Source of the DNA: Cohnella laeviribosi DSM 21336
GTDB taxonomy: Bacteria > Bacillota > Bacilli > Paenibacillales > Paenibacillaceae
Length of the DNA stretch: 64,000 nucleotides
NCBI RefSeq assembly: GCF_000378425.1
Contig: NZ_KB899808.1
Location: forward strand, 62,001 to 126,000
Direction: 5' to 3'
Of this stretch, positions 51,087-62,005 are shown piece by piece (the first letter of the stretch is position 1; each line of letters opens with the position of its first letter). The notes under the pieces are model-generated. The model had not been told where the DNA came from. It ran no database searches and saw only the letters and a list, made by a program, of their open reading frames with translations. Both the position numbers and the translations under genes were made by a program.

Positions 51087-52232
51087 ATGCCATTGACGGA
51101 TCCTCACAGCGAAATCATTATCGCGATGCACGAAACGGCGGGAATCGGCTTTGAAAAGATCAGCCGCATTGTGGCGATGGGCGCGCACAGAGACGCGGAG
51201 CGCCGCAGGGAAGGGGATTGGCGCGAACTGGGCCTGAGAGCGGGCGAAGCCGCGGCGTTGACCGCCCGTTTGCGGCCGGAGGCGATGGAAGCCGCCATCC
51301 GGCGTAGGGAGCGGGCCGGACTTTCGGCCGTAACCGCGCTTGACGCCGGCTATCCGGCTATGCTGCGGCACACGTACAGGTTTCCGTGGGTTCTTTATTA
51401 CACCGGAGACATGGAGCTTCTGAAGCGCCCTTCGGTCGGCATGGTCGGGACGCGGACGGCGACTTCGTACGGCCGGCGCGCGGCCGAGGAACTGGCCGCA
51501 GGCTGCTCGGCGGGCGGACTGACCGTGGTGAGCGGCATGGCCAAAGGGATCGATACCTGCGCCCACCTCGGGGCGCTGACCGGACGGGCCGGGACGGTGG
51601 CGGTGCTCGGCGGACCGGCCGACAATCCGTATCCGCGGGAAAACCGCGCGCTGTACCGGCAAATCGCCGAACGGGGGCTCGTGCTGTCGGAAGTTCCCCC
51701 GGGCACGCCGATCGTTCCGGTGTTTTTCCCGCTGCGCAACCGGATTATCGCCGGCATTTCGCTCGGGGTCGTCGTCGTCGAAGCGGGCGAGGGCAGCGGC
51801 GCGCTGATTACGGCGGAACGGGCGATAGAAGCGTCCAGGGACGTTTTTGTCGTGCCCGGACCGATTACGTCGCCGCGCAGTCGGGGCGGCCTCAAGCTGC
51901 TCAGGGAAGCGTCCGCCAAGCCGGTGATCGACGCGAGCGACATTTTGGCGGAATACGAAAGGCAGCTTGACGAATACTGGGGAGGCCGCGGGGAAAACCG
52001 GACCGGACGCGAAGGATGCCGCGCGGAAGCGGCAGCGAAAACCGGCGAAGCCGCCGATCCGCTTCCGGAGGAGGCGGCGCTGTACGAACTGCTCCTCGAC
52101 GGCCCCAAGACGATCGACGAGCTGCTCGAGCGGAGCGCGGCGGATGCGGGACGGCTGTACAGCCTGCTGCTGTCCCTGGAGCTCAAAGGCAGGATCGAAA
52201 GCGGGCCGGGATCGGTCTACCGCGCGATTTAG
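51087..52232 (+). CDS. dprA: DNA processing protein DprA
   Basis: A 381-residue DprA. The Rossmann core has VGMVGTRTATSYGRRAAEELA, VVSGMAKGIDTCAHLGAL and FFPLRNRIIAGIS. A C-terminal winged helix (EEAALYELLLDGPKTIDELLER) follows a charged linker. It loads RecA on incoming single-stranded DNA during natural transformation. I chose the ATG at 51087, 8 bases after GGAAGGAG. It sits between sucD and topA as in B. subtilis, after the repeat-rich gap. Confidence 0.95.
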   Translation: MPLTDPHSEIIIAMHETAGIGFEKISRIVAMGAHRDAERRREGDWRELGLRAGEAAALTARLRPEAMEAAIRRRERAGLSAVTALDAGYPAMLRHTYRFPWVLYYTGDMELLKRPSVGMVGTRTATSYGRRAAEELAAGCSAGGLTVVSGMAKGIDTCAHLGALTGRAGTVAVLGGPADNPYPRENRALYRQIAERGLVLSEVPPGTPIVPVFFPLRNRIIAGISLGVVVVEAGEGSGALITAERAIEASRDVFVVPGPITSPRSRGGLKLLREASAKPVIDASDILAEYERQLDEYWGGRGENRTGREGCRAEAAAKTGEAADPLPEEAALYELLLDGPKTIDELLERSAADAGRLYSLLLSLELKGRIESGPGSVYRAI

Positions 52233-52521
52233 CCGTCCGGCGGACGGCGGTCCAAGGCAGGCAAGACGCCGAATTCGCTCCCAAATTTGACCGCGGCCTA
52301 CGGGATGATATACGATGTTTCCGAAGCATATGAACCGGAAGTCCCCGCCTGTCCGTCGCCGGCGCTTTGTTGCGAACATGGCGGAGAATGATTTATGCTA
52401 CAAGTTAAGCGCAAATTCACCAGCTTTCAGGTTCTGTATATACTATCCTTTGACCGGCCTCTTTTTCCATCGATCCGGCCGGATCCAAAGGACCCGTTGA
52501 CCGTTGAGAGGAGGAGTGGAC

Positions 52522-54618
52522 GTGGCAGACTCATTGGTCATCGTCGAGTCGCCGGCCAAAGCCAAGACGATTGGCAAATATCTGGGCAGCAAATACATTG
52601 TCAAAGCGTCCATGGGCCATATTCGGGATTTGCCGAAAAGTCAGATCGGCGTCGAAGTGAACAACGATTTTCAACCCAAGTATATAACGATTCGCGGAAA
52701 GGGCAGCGTCCTGAAGGAACTGAAGGAAGCGAGCAAAAAAGTCAAAAAAGTGTATCTCGCGGCCGACCCCGACCGGGAAGGCGAAGCGATCGCCTGGCAT
52801 CTTGCGCATTATTTGGAGCTGGACGAAAACGAAGCCTGCCGGGTCGTATTTAACGAAATTACGAAACAGGCGGTCAAGGACGCGTTCAAGTCGCCCCGGC
52901 CGATCAACATGGACCTTGTCAACGCCCAGCAGGCGCGGCGCGTTCTGGACCGGCTCGTCGGCTACAAGATCAGCCCGCTGCTGTGGAAAAAGGTCAAAAA
53001 AGGGCTCAGCGCCGGGCGCGTGCAGTCGGTCGCCGTCAAGCTGATTATCGACAGGGAAAACGAAATCAAGGCGTTCGTCCCGGAGGAGTACTGGAGCATT
53101 ACCGCCGGTTTGTCCAAGGACGGCGCTGTCTTCGAAGCCAAATTCCAGGCTCTGGACGGCGAGAAGAAGGAACTGCGCAGCGAAGCCGACGTCCAGGAGG
53201 TGCTGGCGAAGATCAAGGACGGCGCCTTCGTCGTCGGCGAAGCGAAGGAGAAGGAACGGCAGCGGCATCCGTCCCCTCCGTTCATCACCAGCTCGCTGCA
53301 GCAGGAAGCGGCCCGCAAGCTGAACTTCCGCGCCGCGAAGACGATGCAGATCGCCCAGCAGCTGTACGAGGGCGTCGATCTGGGCAAGGAAGGCACCGTG
53401 GGCTTGATTACGTACATGCGCACGGACTCGACGCGGATTTCCCCGGTCGCGCAGGAAGAGGCGAAGGCGTACATTCTGGGCAAGTTCGGCGAAGCGTATT
53501 ATCCGGAGACTCCGCGCGTCTACACGAAGAAAAACGCCAACGCCCAAGACGCGCACGAAGCGATCCGCCCGACCTCCGTCATGCGGGAACCGGAGCAGGT
53601 CAAGCCGTACTTGACGCGCGACCAGTATCGGTTGTACAAGCTCGTATGGGAACGCTTCGTCGCAAGCCAAATGGCGTCCGCCGTGCTGGACACGATGAAC
53701 GTCGATTTGCATAACGGGCCGGCAACCTTCCGGGCCGTCGGCACCAAGATGAAATTTCCCGGATTTATGAAGGTGTACGTCGAAGGCAACGACGACGGAA
53801 CGACGGAGGAGGACCGCCTTTTGCCGCCGCTTGCGGCTGGCGACAAGGTCGAAACGAAGTCGATCGAGCCGAAGCAGCATTTCACCCAGCCGCCGCCGCG
53901 CTATACCGAGGCCCGTCTCGTGCGGACGCTCGAAGAGCTCGGGATCGGACGCCCCTCCACGTACGCGCCGACGCTGGAGACGATCCAGAAACGCAATTAC
54001 GTCGCGATCGAGGACAAGAAGTTCGTGCCGACCGAGCTGGGTGAGCTTGTCATTCAGCTCATGGAGGAGTTTTTCCCCGAAATTCTCAACGTCGAGTTCA
54101 CGGCCCATATGGAGGACGATCTCGACCACGTCGAGGAAGGCAAGGAGAACTGGGTCGACGTCATCAGCGAATTTTACAAGTCGTTCGAAAAACGGTTGGA
54201 AGTCGCGGAGGACGAAATGAAGGAAGTGGAGATCCGCGACGAGCCGTCCGACGAAACATGCGACAAATGCGGAAGCCCCATGGTGTACAAGATGGGAAGG
54301 TTCGGCAAATTTCTTGCCTGCTCTGCGTTTCCGGAGTGCCGGAACACGAAGCCGATCGTCAAGGCGACCGGCGTCGCCTGCCCCAAATGCGGCAAAGGCC
54401 ATATCGTGGAGCGGCGCAGCAAGAAGGGGCGGCTGTTTTACGGCTGCGACCGCTATCCCGAGTGCGACTTCGTCTCCTGGGATAAGCCGGTGCCGAAGCC
54501 TTGTCCGAGCTGCGGCGGGCTGATGGTGGAGAAGCGCGCGAAGGGCAACGTGAACTGGCACTGCACGCAGTGCGCCCATAGCGAAGTCGCGCCGGAAGCG
54601 GAAGAGGCTGCGGAATAA
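52522..54618 (+). CDS. topA: DNA topoisomerase I
   Basis: A 698-residue type IA topoisomerase. The TOPRIM domain has [18 protein letters not shown] and [15 protein letters not shown]. The active-site tyrosine is in [12 protein letters not shown]. Three four-cysteine zinc ribbons end the chain ([27 protein letters not shown]). It relaxes negative supercoils. I chose the GTG at 52522; the upstream in-frame TTG at 52504 overlaps the ribosome binding site GAGAGGAGG. Confidence 0.97.
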   Translation: MADSLVIVESPAKAKTIGKYLGSKYIVKASMGHIRDLPKSQIGVEVNNDFQPKYITIRGKGSVLKELKEASKKVKKVYLAADPDREGEAIAWHLAHYLELDENEACRVVFNEITKQAVKDAFKSPRPINMDLVNAQQARRVLDRLVGYKISPLLWKKVKKGLSAGRVQSVAVKLIIDRENEIKAFVPEEYWSITAGLSKDGAVFEAKFQALDGEKKELRSEADVQEVLAKIKDGAFVVGEAKEKERQRHPSPPFITSSLQQEAARKLNFRAAKTMQIAQQLYEGVDLGKEGTVGLITYMRTDSTRISPVAQEEAKAYILGKFGEAYYPETPRVYTKKNANAQDAHEAIRPTSVMREPEQVKPYLTRDQYRLYKLVWERFVASQMASAVLDTMNVDLHNGPATFRAVGTKMKFPGFMKVYVEGNDDGTTEEDRLLPPLAAGDKVETKSIEPKQHFTQPPPRYTEARLVRTLEELGIGRPSTYAPTLETIQKRNYVAIEDKKFVPTELGELVIQLMEEFFPEILNVEFTAHMEDDLDHVEEGKENWVDVISEFYKSFEKRLEVAEDEMKEVEIRDEPSDETCDKCGSPMVYKMGRFGKFLACSAFPECRNTKPIVKATGVACPKCGKGHIVERRSKKGRLFYGCDRYPECDFVSWDKPVPKPCPSCGGLMVEKRAKGNVNWHCTQCAHSEVAPEAEEAAE

Positions 54619-54667
54619 GGACGCGGCGCTTCCGCTGCGCGCGGGAATTGGCAGGAGGGATACCGAT

Positions 54668-56002
54668 TTGAATACGAAAACGTCCGTGACGGTCATCGGC
54701 GCGGGACTTGCCGGCAGCGAAGCCGCCTGGCAAATCGCCGCCCAGGGCGTTCCCGTCACGTTATACGAGATGCGTCCCGGGAAGCGGACGCCGGCGCATC
54801 ATACCGGCCAGTTCGCGGAACTCGTTTGCAGCAACAGCTTGCGGGCCAACGGACTGACGAACGCGGTCGGCGTGCTTAAGGAAGAAATGCGGCGCCTCGA
54901 TTCGCTGATTCTGTCCGCCGCGGACCGGCACGCCGTGCCGGCCGGAGGCGCCCTGGCCGTCGACCGGGAAGGGTTCTCGGGCGAAGTGACGGAGCGGCTG
55001 CGCAATCATCCGCTCGTCACCGTCGTCGACCGGGAAGTGACGCGGATTCCGGAAGACGGCATCGTGGTCGTCGCCACCGGTCCGCTCACCTCGCCGGAGC
55101 TGTCGGAGCATATCCGGGAGCTGACGGGGGAAGAGTACTTTTATTTCTTCGACGCGGCTGCGCCGATCGTGGAGAAGGACTCGATCGACATGGACAAAGT
55201 CTTTCTCGCGTCCAGGTACGACAAGGGCGAAGCCGCCTATCTGAACTGCCCGATGAACGAGGAAGAGTTCGAGGCGTTTTACGAAGCCTTGATCACGGCG
55301 GAGACGGCCGAAGTCAAAGATTTCGAAAAGAACATGGTGTTCGAAGGCTGCATGCCGATCGAGGTGATGGCGGGGCGCGGCAAGCAGACGATGCTGTTCG
55401 GGCCGCTGAAGCCCGTCGGCCTAGTCGATCCGAGAACCGGCAAGCAGCCTTACGCCGTCGTGCAGCTCCGGCAGGACAACGCGGCCGGAACGCTGTTTAA
55501 TCTGGTCGGCTTTCAGACCCATCTCAAATGGGGGGAGCAGAAGCGGGTGTTTTCGCTCATCCCCGGGCTCGAGCATGCGGAATTTGTGCGCTACGGCGTG
55601 ATGCACCGCAATACGTTCCTCAATTCGCCGAAGCTGCTGCGTCCGACGTACCAGTTCAACAAGCGCGATTCGCTGTTTTTTGCCGGACAGATGACCGGCG
55701 TCGAAGGCTACGTGGAATCGGCGGCGTCCGGCCTTGTCGCGGGAATCAACGCGGGCAGGCTCGCGCGGGGGCTCGATCCGGTCGTGCCGCCGCCGCAGAC
55801 GGCGCTCGGCAGCATGTCGCACTATATCACGACGGCGGATTTCCGCCATTTTCAACCGATGAACGCGAATTTCGGCCTGTTCCCGCCGCTTGGGGAACGG
55901 GTGCGCAACAAAAAGGAAAAGAACGAGGCGATAGCCGCCAGAGCTTTGGAACAAATCGAAAGCTTCAAGTCGCTTCTTGCGGCAAGTGCCGCGGCGACTT
56001 GA
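54668..56002 (+). CDS. trmFO: Folate-dependent tRNA (uracil54-C5)-methyltransferase TrmFO
   Basis: A 444-residue FAD protein. [18 protein letters not shown] is the dinucleotide motif; [20 protein letters not shown] is a family hallmark. It makes m5U54 in tRNA using methylenetetrahydrofolate. Translation begins at TTG behind CAGGAGGGA. It follows topA as in B. subtilis. The recombinase gene codV/xerC that normally comes next is missing. Confidence 0.95.
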   Translation: MNTKTSVTVIGAGLAGSEAAWQIAAQGVPVTLYEMRPGKRTPAHHTGQFAELVCSNSLRANGLTNAVGVLKEEMRRLDSLILSAADRHAVPAGGALAVDREGFSGEVTERLRNHPLVTVVDREVTRIPEDGIVVVATGPLTSPELSEHIRELTGEEYFYFFDAAAPIVEKDSIDMDKVFLASRYDKGEAAYLNCPMNEEEFEAFYEALITAETAEVKDFEKNMVFEGCMPIEVMAGRGKQTMLFGPLKPVGLVDPRTGKQPYAVVQLRQDNAAGTLFNLVGFQTHLKWGEQKRVFSLIPGLEHAEFVRYGVMHRNTFLNSPKLLRPTYQFNKRDSLFFAGQMTGVEGYVESAASGLVAGINAGRLARGLDPVVPPPQTALGSMSHYITTADFRHFQPMNANFGLFPPLGERVRNKKEKNEAIAARALEQIESFKSLLAASAAAT

Positions 56003-56118
56003 TTCGGCAGAGGCAGCGGGGATTGTGGGCCGCTGCTTTGCCGCGTTACCCGGGCTTCCGATGAAGCCCGCGCTGCGCGCTGCTTTGGCCCGCGACAAAA
56101 CGTAGGGAGGAAACGAAT

Positions 56119-56661
56119 ATGGACATGAGCTTTCACGCCACCACCATCTGCGCGGTGCGGCACAACGGCAAAGGCGCGATCGCCGGAGACGGGCAGGTCA
56201 CGTTCGGCAACAGCATGGTCATGAAGCACACGGCCAAAAAAGTCCGCCGGCTGTACCGCGGGCAGGTGCTGGCCGGTTTTGCCGGCTCGGTCGCCGATGC
56301 GATCACGCTGTTCGAGAAGTTCGAGGGCAAGCTCGAGGAGCATCACGGCAACCTGCAGCGGTCGGCGGTGGAACTGGCGAAGGACTGGCGTTCCGACCGG
56401 GTGCTGCGCAAGCTTGAGGCGATGATGATTGTCGTGGACAGCGGCGGGATGCTGCTTTTGTCCGGCAACGGCGAAGTGATCGAGCCTGACGACGGCATTC
56501 TCGCGATCGGTTCGGGCGGCAGCTTCGCGCTGGCGGCCGCCCGGGCGCTGAAGCGTTTCTCGCCGCAGCTCGAGGCGAAGGAGATCGCGCGCAACGCGCT
56601 GCAAATCGCATCGGAAATCTGCGTTTACACGAACGACAACCTGGTCGTCGAAGAAATTTGA
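56119..56661 (+). CDS. hslV: ATP-dependent protease proteolytic subunit HslV (ClpQ/CodW)
   Basis: A 180-residue proteasome-like peptidase. [24 protein letters not shown] is the conserved start of the mature enzyme. With the start at 56119 the chain begins [11 protein letters not shown]. subtilis ClpQ begins MSSFHATTI and uses its N-terminal serine; here that serine is residue 4, so either internal processing at Thr8/Thr9 or a start at the second Met (56125) would be needed. The ribosome binding site GGGAGG fits the first Met better. A hairpin (56006-56043) lies in the 116 bases after trmFO. Confidence 0.95.
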   Translation: MDMSFHATTICAVRHNGKGAIAGDGQVTFGNSMVMKHTAKKVRRLYRGQVLAGFAGSVADAITLFEKFEGKLEEHHGNLQRSAVELAKDWRSDRVLRKLEAMMIVVDSGGMLLLSGNGEVIEPDDGILAIGSGGSFALAAARALKRFSPQLEAKEIARNALQIASEICVYTNDNLVVEEI

Positions 56662-56684
56662 CAAACGAAAGCGAGGGCATCCGG

Positions 56685-58079
56685 ATGAATGGTCAATTGA
56701 CGCCCCGCCAAATCGTGGCGGAGCTTGACAAATACATCGTCGGGCAGAAGCAGGCGAAACGTTCCGTCGCGGTGGCGCTTCGCAACCGTTACCGCCGAAG
56801 CAAGCTTCCCGAATCGCTGCGCGACGAGATCGTGCCGAAGAACATCCTGATGATCGGCCCGACGGGCGTAGGCAAGACGGAAATCGCGCGCAGGCTGGCC
56901 AAACTCGTGCAGGCGCCGTTCGTCAAAGTCGAGGCGACGAAGTTCACGGAGGTCGGCTACGTCGGCCGCGACGTCGAATCGATGGTGCGCGATCTGGTGG
57001 AAACGGCGATCCGCATGGTCAAGGAAGAGCGGATGGAGAAGGTGAAGGACAAAGCGGAACAGGCCGCGAACGAACGGCTGGTGTCCTTGCTGGTGCCTTC
57101 GAACGCAAAGCCGAAGACGCAGCGCAACCCGTTCGAGATGCTGTTCGGCGGCGGAGCCTCGAACCCGCAGGAAGAGGCCGAGCCGCACGATCCGACGCTG
57201 GCGTCCAGGAGAGCCGAAGCGAGGGCGAAGCTTAAGTCCGGGGAGCTGGAAAACGAGCTGGTGGAAATCGAAGTGGAGGATTCGACGCCGTCGATGCTGG
57301 ACCTGTTCGCCGGAACCGGCCAGGATCAGATCGGCCAAAACATGCAGGAGATGTTCAGCCAGTTCCTGCCGAAGCGCCGCAAAAAGCGCAAGCTGACGGT
57401 CAAGGAAGCGCGCAAGGTGCTGATCGTGGAGGAAGCGAACAAGCTGATCGACATGGACGATGTGATCGCCGAATCCGTCGCCAGGGCGGAGCAGTCCGGC
57501 ATCATCTTCATCGACGAGATCGACAAAATCGCCAGCAACGGGCGCGGGCAAGGGCCCGACGTGTCGCGCGAAGGGGTTCAAAGGGATATTCTGCCGATCG
57601 TCGAAGGATCGACCGTCATGACCAAATACGGCCCCGTGAAGACGGACTACATTTTGTTCGTGGCTGCGGGCGCGTTCCATATCTCCAAGCCGTCCGATCT
57701 CATTCCCGAGCTTCAAGGCCGTTTTCCGATCCGCGTCGAGCTGTCCAGCCTCACCGACGAGGATTTCGTCCGCATTTTGACCGAACCGGAGAATGCGTTG
57801 ACGAAGCAGTATGCCGCGCTGCTTGAGACCGAAGGGATCAAGATTAACTTTACGCCGGAGGCGATCGCGGAACTGGCGCGGATGGCGCAGGAAGTTAACC
57901 GGAACACGGAGAACATCGGCGCCAGACGGCTGCATACGCTGCTCGAAAAGCTGCTGGAGGATTTGTCGTTCGAAGCTCCCGAGCTGTCGCTCGAGGAATT
58001 CTCGATTACACCGGAATATGTCAGAGAAAAACTGTCAACGATTGCAAGCAACAGGGATTTAAGTCAATATATTCTATAA
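56685..58079 (+). CDS. hslU: ATP-dependent protease ATPase subunit HslU (ClpY)
   Basis: A 464-residue AAA+ unfoldase. [21 protein letters not shown] starts the protein; Walker A is GPTGVGKTE, Walker [10 protein letters not shown]. The I domain lies between about residues 110 and 230. It feeds substrates to HslV. I chose the ATG at 56685 behind GAGGGC; an in-frame TTG at 56658 overlaps hslV but has no good site. It precedes codY as in B. subtilis. Confidence 0.96.
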   Translation: MNGQLTPRQIVAELDKYIVGQKQAKRSVAVALRNRYRRSKLPESLRDEIVPKNILMIGPTGVGKTEIARRLAKLVQAPFVKVEATKFTEVGYVGRDVESMVRDLVETAIRMVKEERMEKVKDKAEQAANERLVSLLVPSNAKPKTQRNPFEMLFGGGASNPQEEAEPHDPTLASRRAEARAKLKSGELENELVEIEVEDSTPSMLDLFAGTGQDQIGQNMQEMFSQFLPKRRKKRKLTVKEARKVLIVEEANKLIDMDDVIAESVARAEQSGIIFIDEIDKIASNGRGQGPDVSREGVQRDILPIVEGSTVMTKYGPVKTDYILFVAAGAFHISKPSDLIPELQGRFPIRVELSSLTDEDFVRILTEPENALTKQYAALLETEGIKINFTPEAIAELARMAQEVNRNTENIGARRLHTLLEKLLEDLSFEAPELSLEEFSITPEYVREKLSTIASNRDLSQYIL

Positions 58080-58115
58080 TGCGTTGCTTGTCGTAATGTA
58101 GGAGGAAACAGAATC

Positions 58116-58883
58116 ATGACGTTGCTCGGAAAGACCCGCACGCTCAACACGCTGCTGCAGAAGGCGGCGGGCAAACCGCTTAATTTCCGCGAGATGGCGG
58201 AGGTGCTAGGAGAGACGCTGCAAGGCGGCGTGTTCGTCGTCAGCAGGCGGGGGAAAATCCTGGGGTCCTCCACGTCTCCGGATTTTCCGGATATTTGGCT
58301 GAAGCAGGAGGATTCGGACGAGCTGCGGTTTCCGAATGAGACGAACGAACGATTTTTGCGGATCGTCGAGACCGAATCCAACGTGTCCCCCTCGGAAGTG
58401 CTCGTTCCCGTCGAAGCCGCCTTTGCCGGACAAATTGTGACTATTGTCCCAATTATCGGGGGCGGCGACCGCTTGGGCACCCTCGTTTTGGTCCGGGAAA
58501 ACCGGCCGTTCGGCGACGACGACCTCATTTTGGCGGAATACGGATCGACAATTATCGGCATGGAGATCTTGCGCGAAAGGGCCGAGGAACGCGAGCTCGA
58601 AGCGCGCAGCAAAGCCGTCGTCACCATTGCGGTCAACTCGCTCTCGTTCAGCGAGCTGGAAGCCGTTGAGCATATTCTCGAAGAACTGGAAGGAAAAGAA
58701 GGTCTGCTCGTCGCCTCGAAAATCGCCGACCGGGCCGGCATTACGCGGTCTGTCATCGTCAACGCCTTGCGCAAGCTCGAAAGCGCCGGCGTCATCGACA
58801 CGCGCTCGCTCGGCATGAAAGGGACCTATATCCGCATCCTCAATCCCCGTTTGCAGGAAGAGCTGCTTTCCCGTAAAATTTAA
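58116..58883 (+). CDS. codY: Global transcriptional regulator CodY
   Basis: A 255-residue GTP- and branched-chain-amino-acid-sensing repressor. The N-terminal GAF domain has [31 protein letters not shown]-type sequence; the C-terminal winged helix has [21 protein letters not shown]. The start follows AGGAGGAAAC. It ends the hslVU-codY unit and lies just before the flagellar operon, which CodY represses in B. subtilis. Confidence 0.98.
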   Translation: MTLLGKTRTLNTLLQKAAGKPLNFREMAEVLGETLQGGVFVVSRRGKILGSSTSPDFPDIWLKQEDSDELRFPNETNERFLRIVETESNVSPSEVLVPVEAAFAGQIVTIVPIIGGGDRLGTLVLVRENRPFGDDDLILAEYGSTIIGMEILRERAEERELEARSKAVVTIAVNSLSFSELEAVEHILEELEGKEGLLVASKIADRAGITRSVIVNALRKLESAGVIDTRSLGMKGTYIRILNPRLQEELLSRKI

Positions 58884-58895
58884 TCCGTTTTTTCG

Positions 58896-58954
58896 AAAAA
58901 AAGCCCCGAATTTTGGAATTGGCCCAACCATTTTCCTGAGATTAGGGCTTTTTT
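58896..58954 (+). terminator. Terminator after codY
   Basis: AAAAAAGCCC (about 58897-58906) pairs with GGGCTTTTTT (58945-58954) around a 38-base internal region that holds a short AATT/GGAATT pairing. It isolates codY from the fla/che operon. The following 170 bases should hold the flagellar promoter, but I found no convincing SigA or SigD pair. Confidence 0.75.
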
Positions 58955-59126
58955 CTTATTGTCACTTTCGGCTCTGTCGTAGATGATTGTTCTTAGAAAT
59001 TTTTAATTTGTCATCTCTTGGCATTATTTAGGAGAGGGGCAGAATTAATTGTCGAAATAAGCAGGAAAATGTTAGTTGACGTGGAATGATTAAAGATGAC
59101 AACCCAAGATGAAAGGTGGACGCATT

Positions 59127-59546
59127 ATGGATTTGCTTGGTGGCGTTTCGTTTCAGCGGCTCGAAGGAGCCGTCAAGGCCGCTTCCCTTAGGCAGCAGGT
59201 ACTGGCGAACAATATCGCCAATGTCGATACGCCCCATTTCAAAAGGTCCGACGTCGTATTCGAGGAACTGCTCGCGCGGGAGATGGGAACCAGTTCCTCT
59301 GCGGCTCAGGGCGTATCCGGCATTCGGACGGATCCGCGCCACATCCCGATCGGATCGTCCGGAACCGTTCCGTCCGCTCAGGTTGTCACGGATAACTCGA
59401 CGGTTATCACGAACAGCCTGAACAACGTGGACATCGACAAGGAAATGGCCATGCTCGCGGAGAACCAGCTCCGCTACAATTTGTTCGTTCAGCAAATCAG
59501 CCACGAAATTTCCATGTACAGAACCGCGATCAAAGGGCAAGTTTGA
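59127..59546 (+). CDS. flgB: Flagellar basal-body rod protein FlgB
   Basis: A 139-residue rod protein. LRQQVLANNIANVDTPHFKRSDV is the conserved flagellar rod signature, and the C-terminus LRYNLFVQQISHEISMYRTAIKG forms the coiled core. The ATG at 59127 follows AAAGGTGG. First gene of the fla/che operon, in the B. subtilis order. Confidence 0.96.
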   Translation: MDLLGGVSFQRLEGAVKAASLRQQVLANNIANVDTPHFKRSDVVFEELLAREMGTSSSAAQGVSGIRTDPRHIPIGSSGTVPSAQVVTDNSTVITNSLNNVDIDKEMAMLAENQLRYNLFVQQISHEISMYRTAIKGQV

Positions 59547-59575
59547 TTTCGTCCTGATTGAAGGAGGCATCGCGA

Positions 59576-60022
59576 ATGAAACTAGCGGGATTCGACATTA
59601 GCGCGTCCGCCCTGACCGCGCAGCGGTTGAGGATGGACGTCATCTCGTCCAATATCGCCAATGCCGAGACGACGCGCGCTTCGTATGTCAATGGGGAATT
59701 CGTCCCATACCGGCGCAAAATGGTCGTTGTGGAACCCAGCCAGACCAGCTTCAGCGACCTGTTGAACGACAAGCTTGGCGCGCTGAGCAGCCAAGGGGTC
59801 AAGGTGACGGCGATCGTCGAGGATCAGACCCCGTTCAAGCAGGTGTACAATCCTTCGCATCCGGACGCCGACGCCGACGGCATGGTCAAAATGCCGAACG
59901 TCGACATCCTGAAGGAAATGGTCGACATGATTTCCGCTACCCGCTCTTACGAGGCGAACGTCACCGCGCTCAACGCTTCCAAGGCGATGTTCACCAAGTC
60001 GCTGGAAATCGGCCGCGCCTAG
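59576..60022 (+). CDS. flgC: Flagellar basal-body rod protein FlgC
   Basis: A 148-residue rod protein. ALTAQRLRMDVISSNIANAETT and the C-terminal SATRSYEANVTALNASK are typical. The ATG at 59576 follows GAAGGAGGC. It builds the proximal rod with FlgB and FliE. Confidence 0.96.
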   Translation: MKLAGFDISASALTAQRLRMDVISSNIANAETTRASYVNGEFVPYRRKMVVVEPSQTSFSDLLNDKLGALSSQGVKVTAIVEDQTPFKQVYNPSHPDADADGMVKMPNVDILKEMVDMISATRSYEANVTALNASKAMFTKSLEIGRA

Positions 60023-60072
60023 TTTTCCTGGCGGCTTAAGGGATATCATCCGGTAGATTGGAGGAATCATTG

Positions 60073-60378
60073 ATGATTGAGAACCACTTGGTTTCATCCG
60101 TGGGACAGACGGTGTCCGGGATGGCCGCCGCAAGCAAAAAGACGACGCCGGCGGAGGCGACGGAGAGCTTCGCCTCTTTTTTGAAAACGGCTTTGGACAG
60201 CGTGGCCGCGCAGGAAAACAACGTACATAAGGTTAACGAAGCATTTATCATCGGCGAAGCGGATGTTAACGATGTGATGATCGCGGCGTCGAAAGCCTCG
60301 CTCAGTCTGGAACTGACCGCTCAAATCCGCAACAAAGTGATTGACGCCTACCAGGAAATCATGCGGATGTCGGTATAA
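60073..60378 (+). CDS. fliE: Flagellar hook-basal body complex protein FliE
   Basis: A 101-residue protein. SFASFLKTALDSVAAQENNV and GEADVNDVMIAASKASLSLEL match FliE, the adaptor between MS ring and rod. The ATG at 60073 follows TTGGAGGAATC. Confidence 0.95.
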   Translation: MIENHLVSSVGQTVSGMAAASKKTTPAEATESFASFLKTALDSVAAQENNVHKVNEAFIIGEADVNDVMIAASKASLSLELTAQIRNKVIDAYQEIMRMSV

Positions 60379-60422
60379 TCGCAGTCTTTCATCGCAGCAA
60401 AGCCAGCTAGTGAGGTGAAATC

Positions 60423-61994
60423 GTGAGCGAGAAGTTGGCCCGGCTCCGGGAAAGGTGGCTAGGCTTCTGGAACCAATACAGCAAGACGCAGAAATGGGTA
60501 TTGGCTTCGACGGCAGCCCTGTTAGTCATTACCATCATCATTTTGACCTACGTTTTTACCAGGACTGAATACGAGCTTGCGTTTCAAAATTTGGACAGCA
60601 CGGATGCGGCGGCCATTACCGAGTATCTGGATAGCAGCGGGATTCCGTACAAACTGGGCGACGGAGGGACAAGCATTTCCGTTCCGAGCGCCGACGCCGC
60701 CAAAGTCAAAATCGCCGTCGGCTCCCAAGGGCTTGTGCAGAACGGTTCGATGGGATTCGCCGAGATGAGCAAAACCTCCTCGATGATCGGCACGACCGAT
60801 CAGGAATTTCAAGTCAAGTACCGCAACGCCTTAAACGGGGAAATTCAGCAGCTGCTTCTCGGCATGGAAGGCATCCAAAAGGCGAAGGTGCTGGTCAATC
60901 TCCCGCAGGAGAGCGTATTTCTGAACGATGAGGAGCGGGAACGCGCTACCGCATCAGTCATGCTTACGTTCAAACCGGGCTTTCGGCCTTCCCAGGAAGA
61001 GATCGACAGCTACTTCAATTTGGTCAAGACGGCGGTGCCGAACCTGAGCGTCGAGGATATCACGATTACGAGCCAAAATGCGCAGCTGACGCCTTCTTCG
61101 GCGATCGGCGGCACCGGCAGGCTCAACGGAACGGCGCTCGATCAGCAGTTCGAAATTCAGCGCAAGTTCGAAAACGGCATCAAAAACAACATCCAGCAAT
61201 TCCTCGCCACGCTGGTGGGGACGGACAACATGGTCGTCAGCGTCGTCTCCTCGCTCAATTTCGACCAGAAGACGATGCAGGAGCAGCTGGTCAAGCCGCT
61301 GGACAACAACGACAACCGCGGCATCATCATCAGCGAATCGAGCACTTCCGAGACGTACCAGGGCACATCCGCCACGCCCGGCGGGGTGGCGGGAACCGGC
61401 GAGACCGACATTACGAACTATCCGTCGGGCGGCGCGTCCGGAGGCTCCACTTCGGAGAAAACGTCCACGACGACCAATTACGAGCCGAGCCGGGTGACGA
61501 CGAACACGACGTTCGCGCCTTTTCAGGTGAAGGATTTGTCGGTCAGCGTCGCGCTCGATTCCTCGAAAGTGACGCCGCAGACGGTTCAGGCCATCCAGCA
61601 AAAGCTCATCAACGATGTGCGCACGCTTCTTGCGGACTCCGGACAGGATCTGTCCCCGGAAGCGATGGCCAACCGGGTATCCGTCATCTCGCAGACGTTC
61701 GACACGACCGCCGATCAATCGTCCGGCATTTCGCCTTCGACGTACTGGCTGGCGGGACTTGGCGTGCTGGCGCTCGCGCTGCTCGGCGGAGGCGGCTACT
61801 ACATTTACCGCAGGCGCAAGGCCGCGCAGGAAGAAGAGGCGGCGCCGGAAGAGCTGCCGCGCGTGGAGCTTCCGACCATCGACATCGACAGCGTTTCGAA
61901 CGAAAATCAGGTTCGCAAGCAGCTGGAAGGACTGGCCAAGCGCAAACCGGACGAATTCGTCAATCTGCTCCGGACTTGGCTTGTGGATGAATAG
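60423..61994 (+). CDS. fliF: Flagellar MS-ring protein FliF
   Basis: A 523-residue ring protein with transmembrane helices at about residues 25-45 and 443-463. The periplasmic-side ring-building motifs include AEMSKTSSMIGTTDQEFQVKY-like sequence and KAKVLVNLPQESVF. The C-terminal ELPRVELPTIDIDS tail leads to the FliG-binding end. Translation starts at GTG behind AGTGAGGTGA. Confidence 0.96.
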   Translation: MSEKLARLRERWLGFWNQYSKTQKWVLASTAALLVITIIILTYVFTRTEYELAFQNLDSTDAAAITEYLDSSGIPYKLGDGGTSISVPSADAAKVKIAVGSQGLVQNGSMGFAEMSKTSSMIGTTDQEFQVKYRNALNGEIQQLLLGMEGIQKAKVLVNLPQESVFLNDEERERATASVMLTFKPGFRPSQEEIDSYFNLVKTAVPNLSVEDITITSQNAQLTPSSAIGGTGRLNGTALDQQFEIQRKFENGIKNNIQQFLATLVGTDNMVVSVVSSLNFDQKTMQEQLVKPLDNNDNRGIIISESSTSETYQGTSATPGGVAGTGETDITNYPSGGASGGSTSEKTSTTTNYEPSRVTTNTTFAPFQVKDLSVSVALDSSKVTPQTVQAIQQKLINDVRTLLADSGQDLSPEAMANRVSVISQTFDTTADQSSGISPSTYWLAGLGVLALALLGGGGYYIYRRRKAAQEEEAAPEELPRVELPTIDIDSVSNENQVRKQLEGLAKRKPDEFVNLLRTWLVDE

Positions 61995-62005
61995 AGGTGG
62001 CAGTT

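Noticed and set aside
58990-59100. CodY box or SigD promoter before flgB
   Set aside because: AATTTTTAATTTGTC and ATTGTCGAAATAA match the CodY motif at too few positions, and no TAAA-N15-GCCGATAT pair is present.
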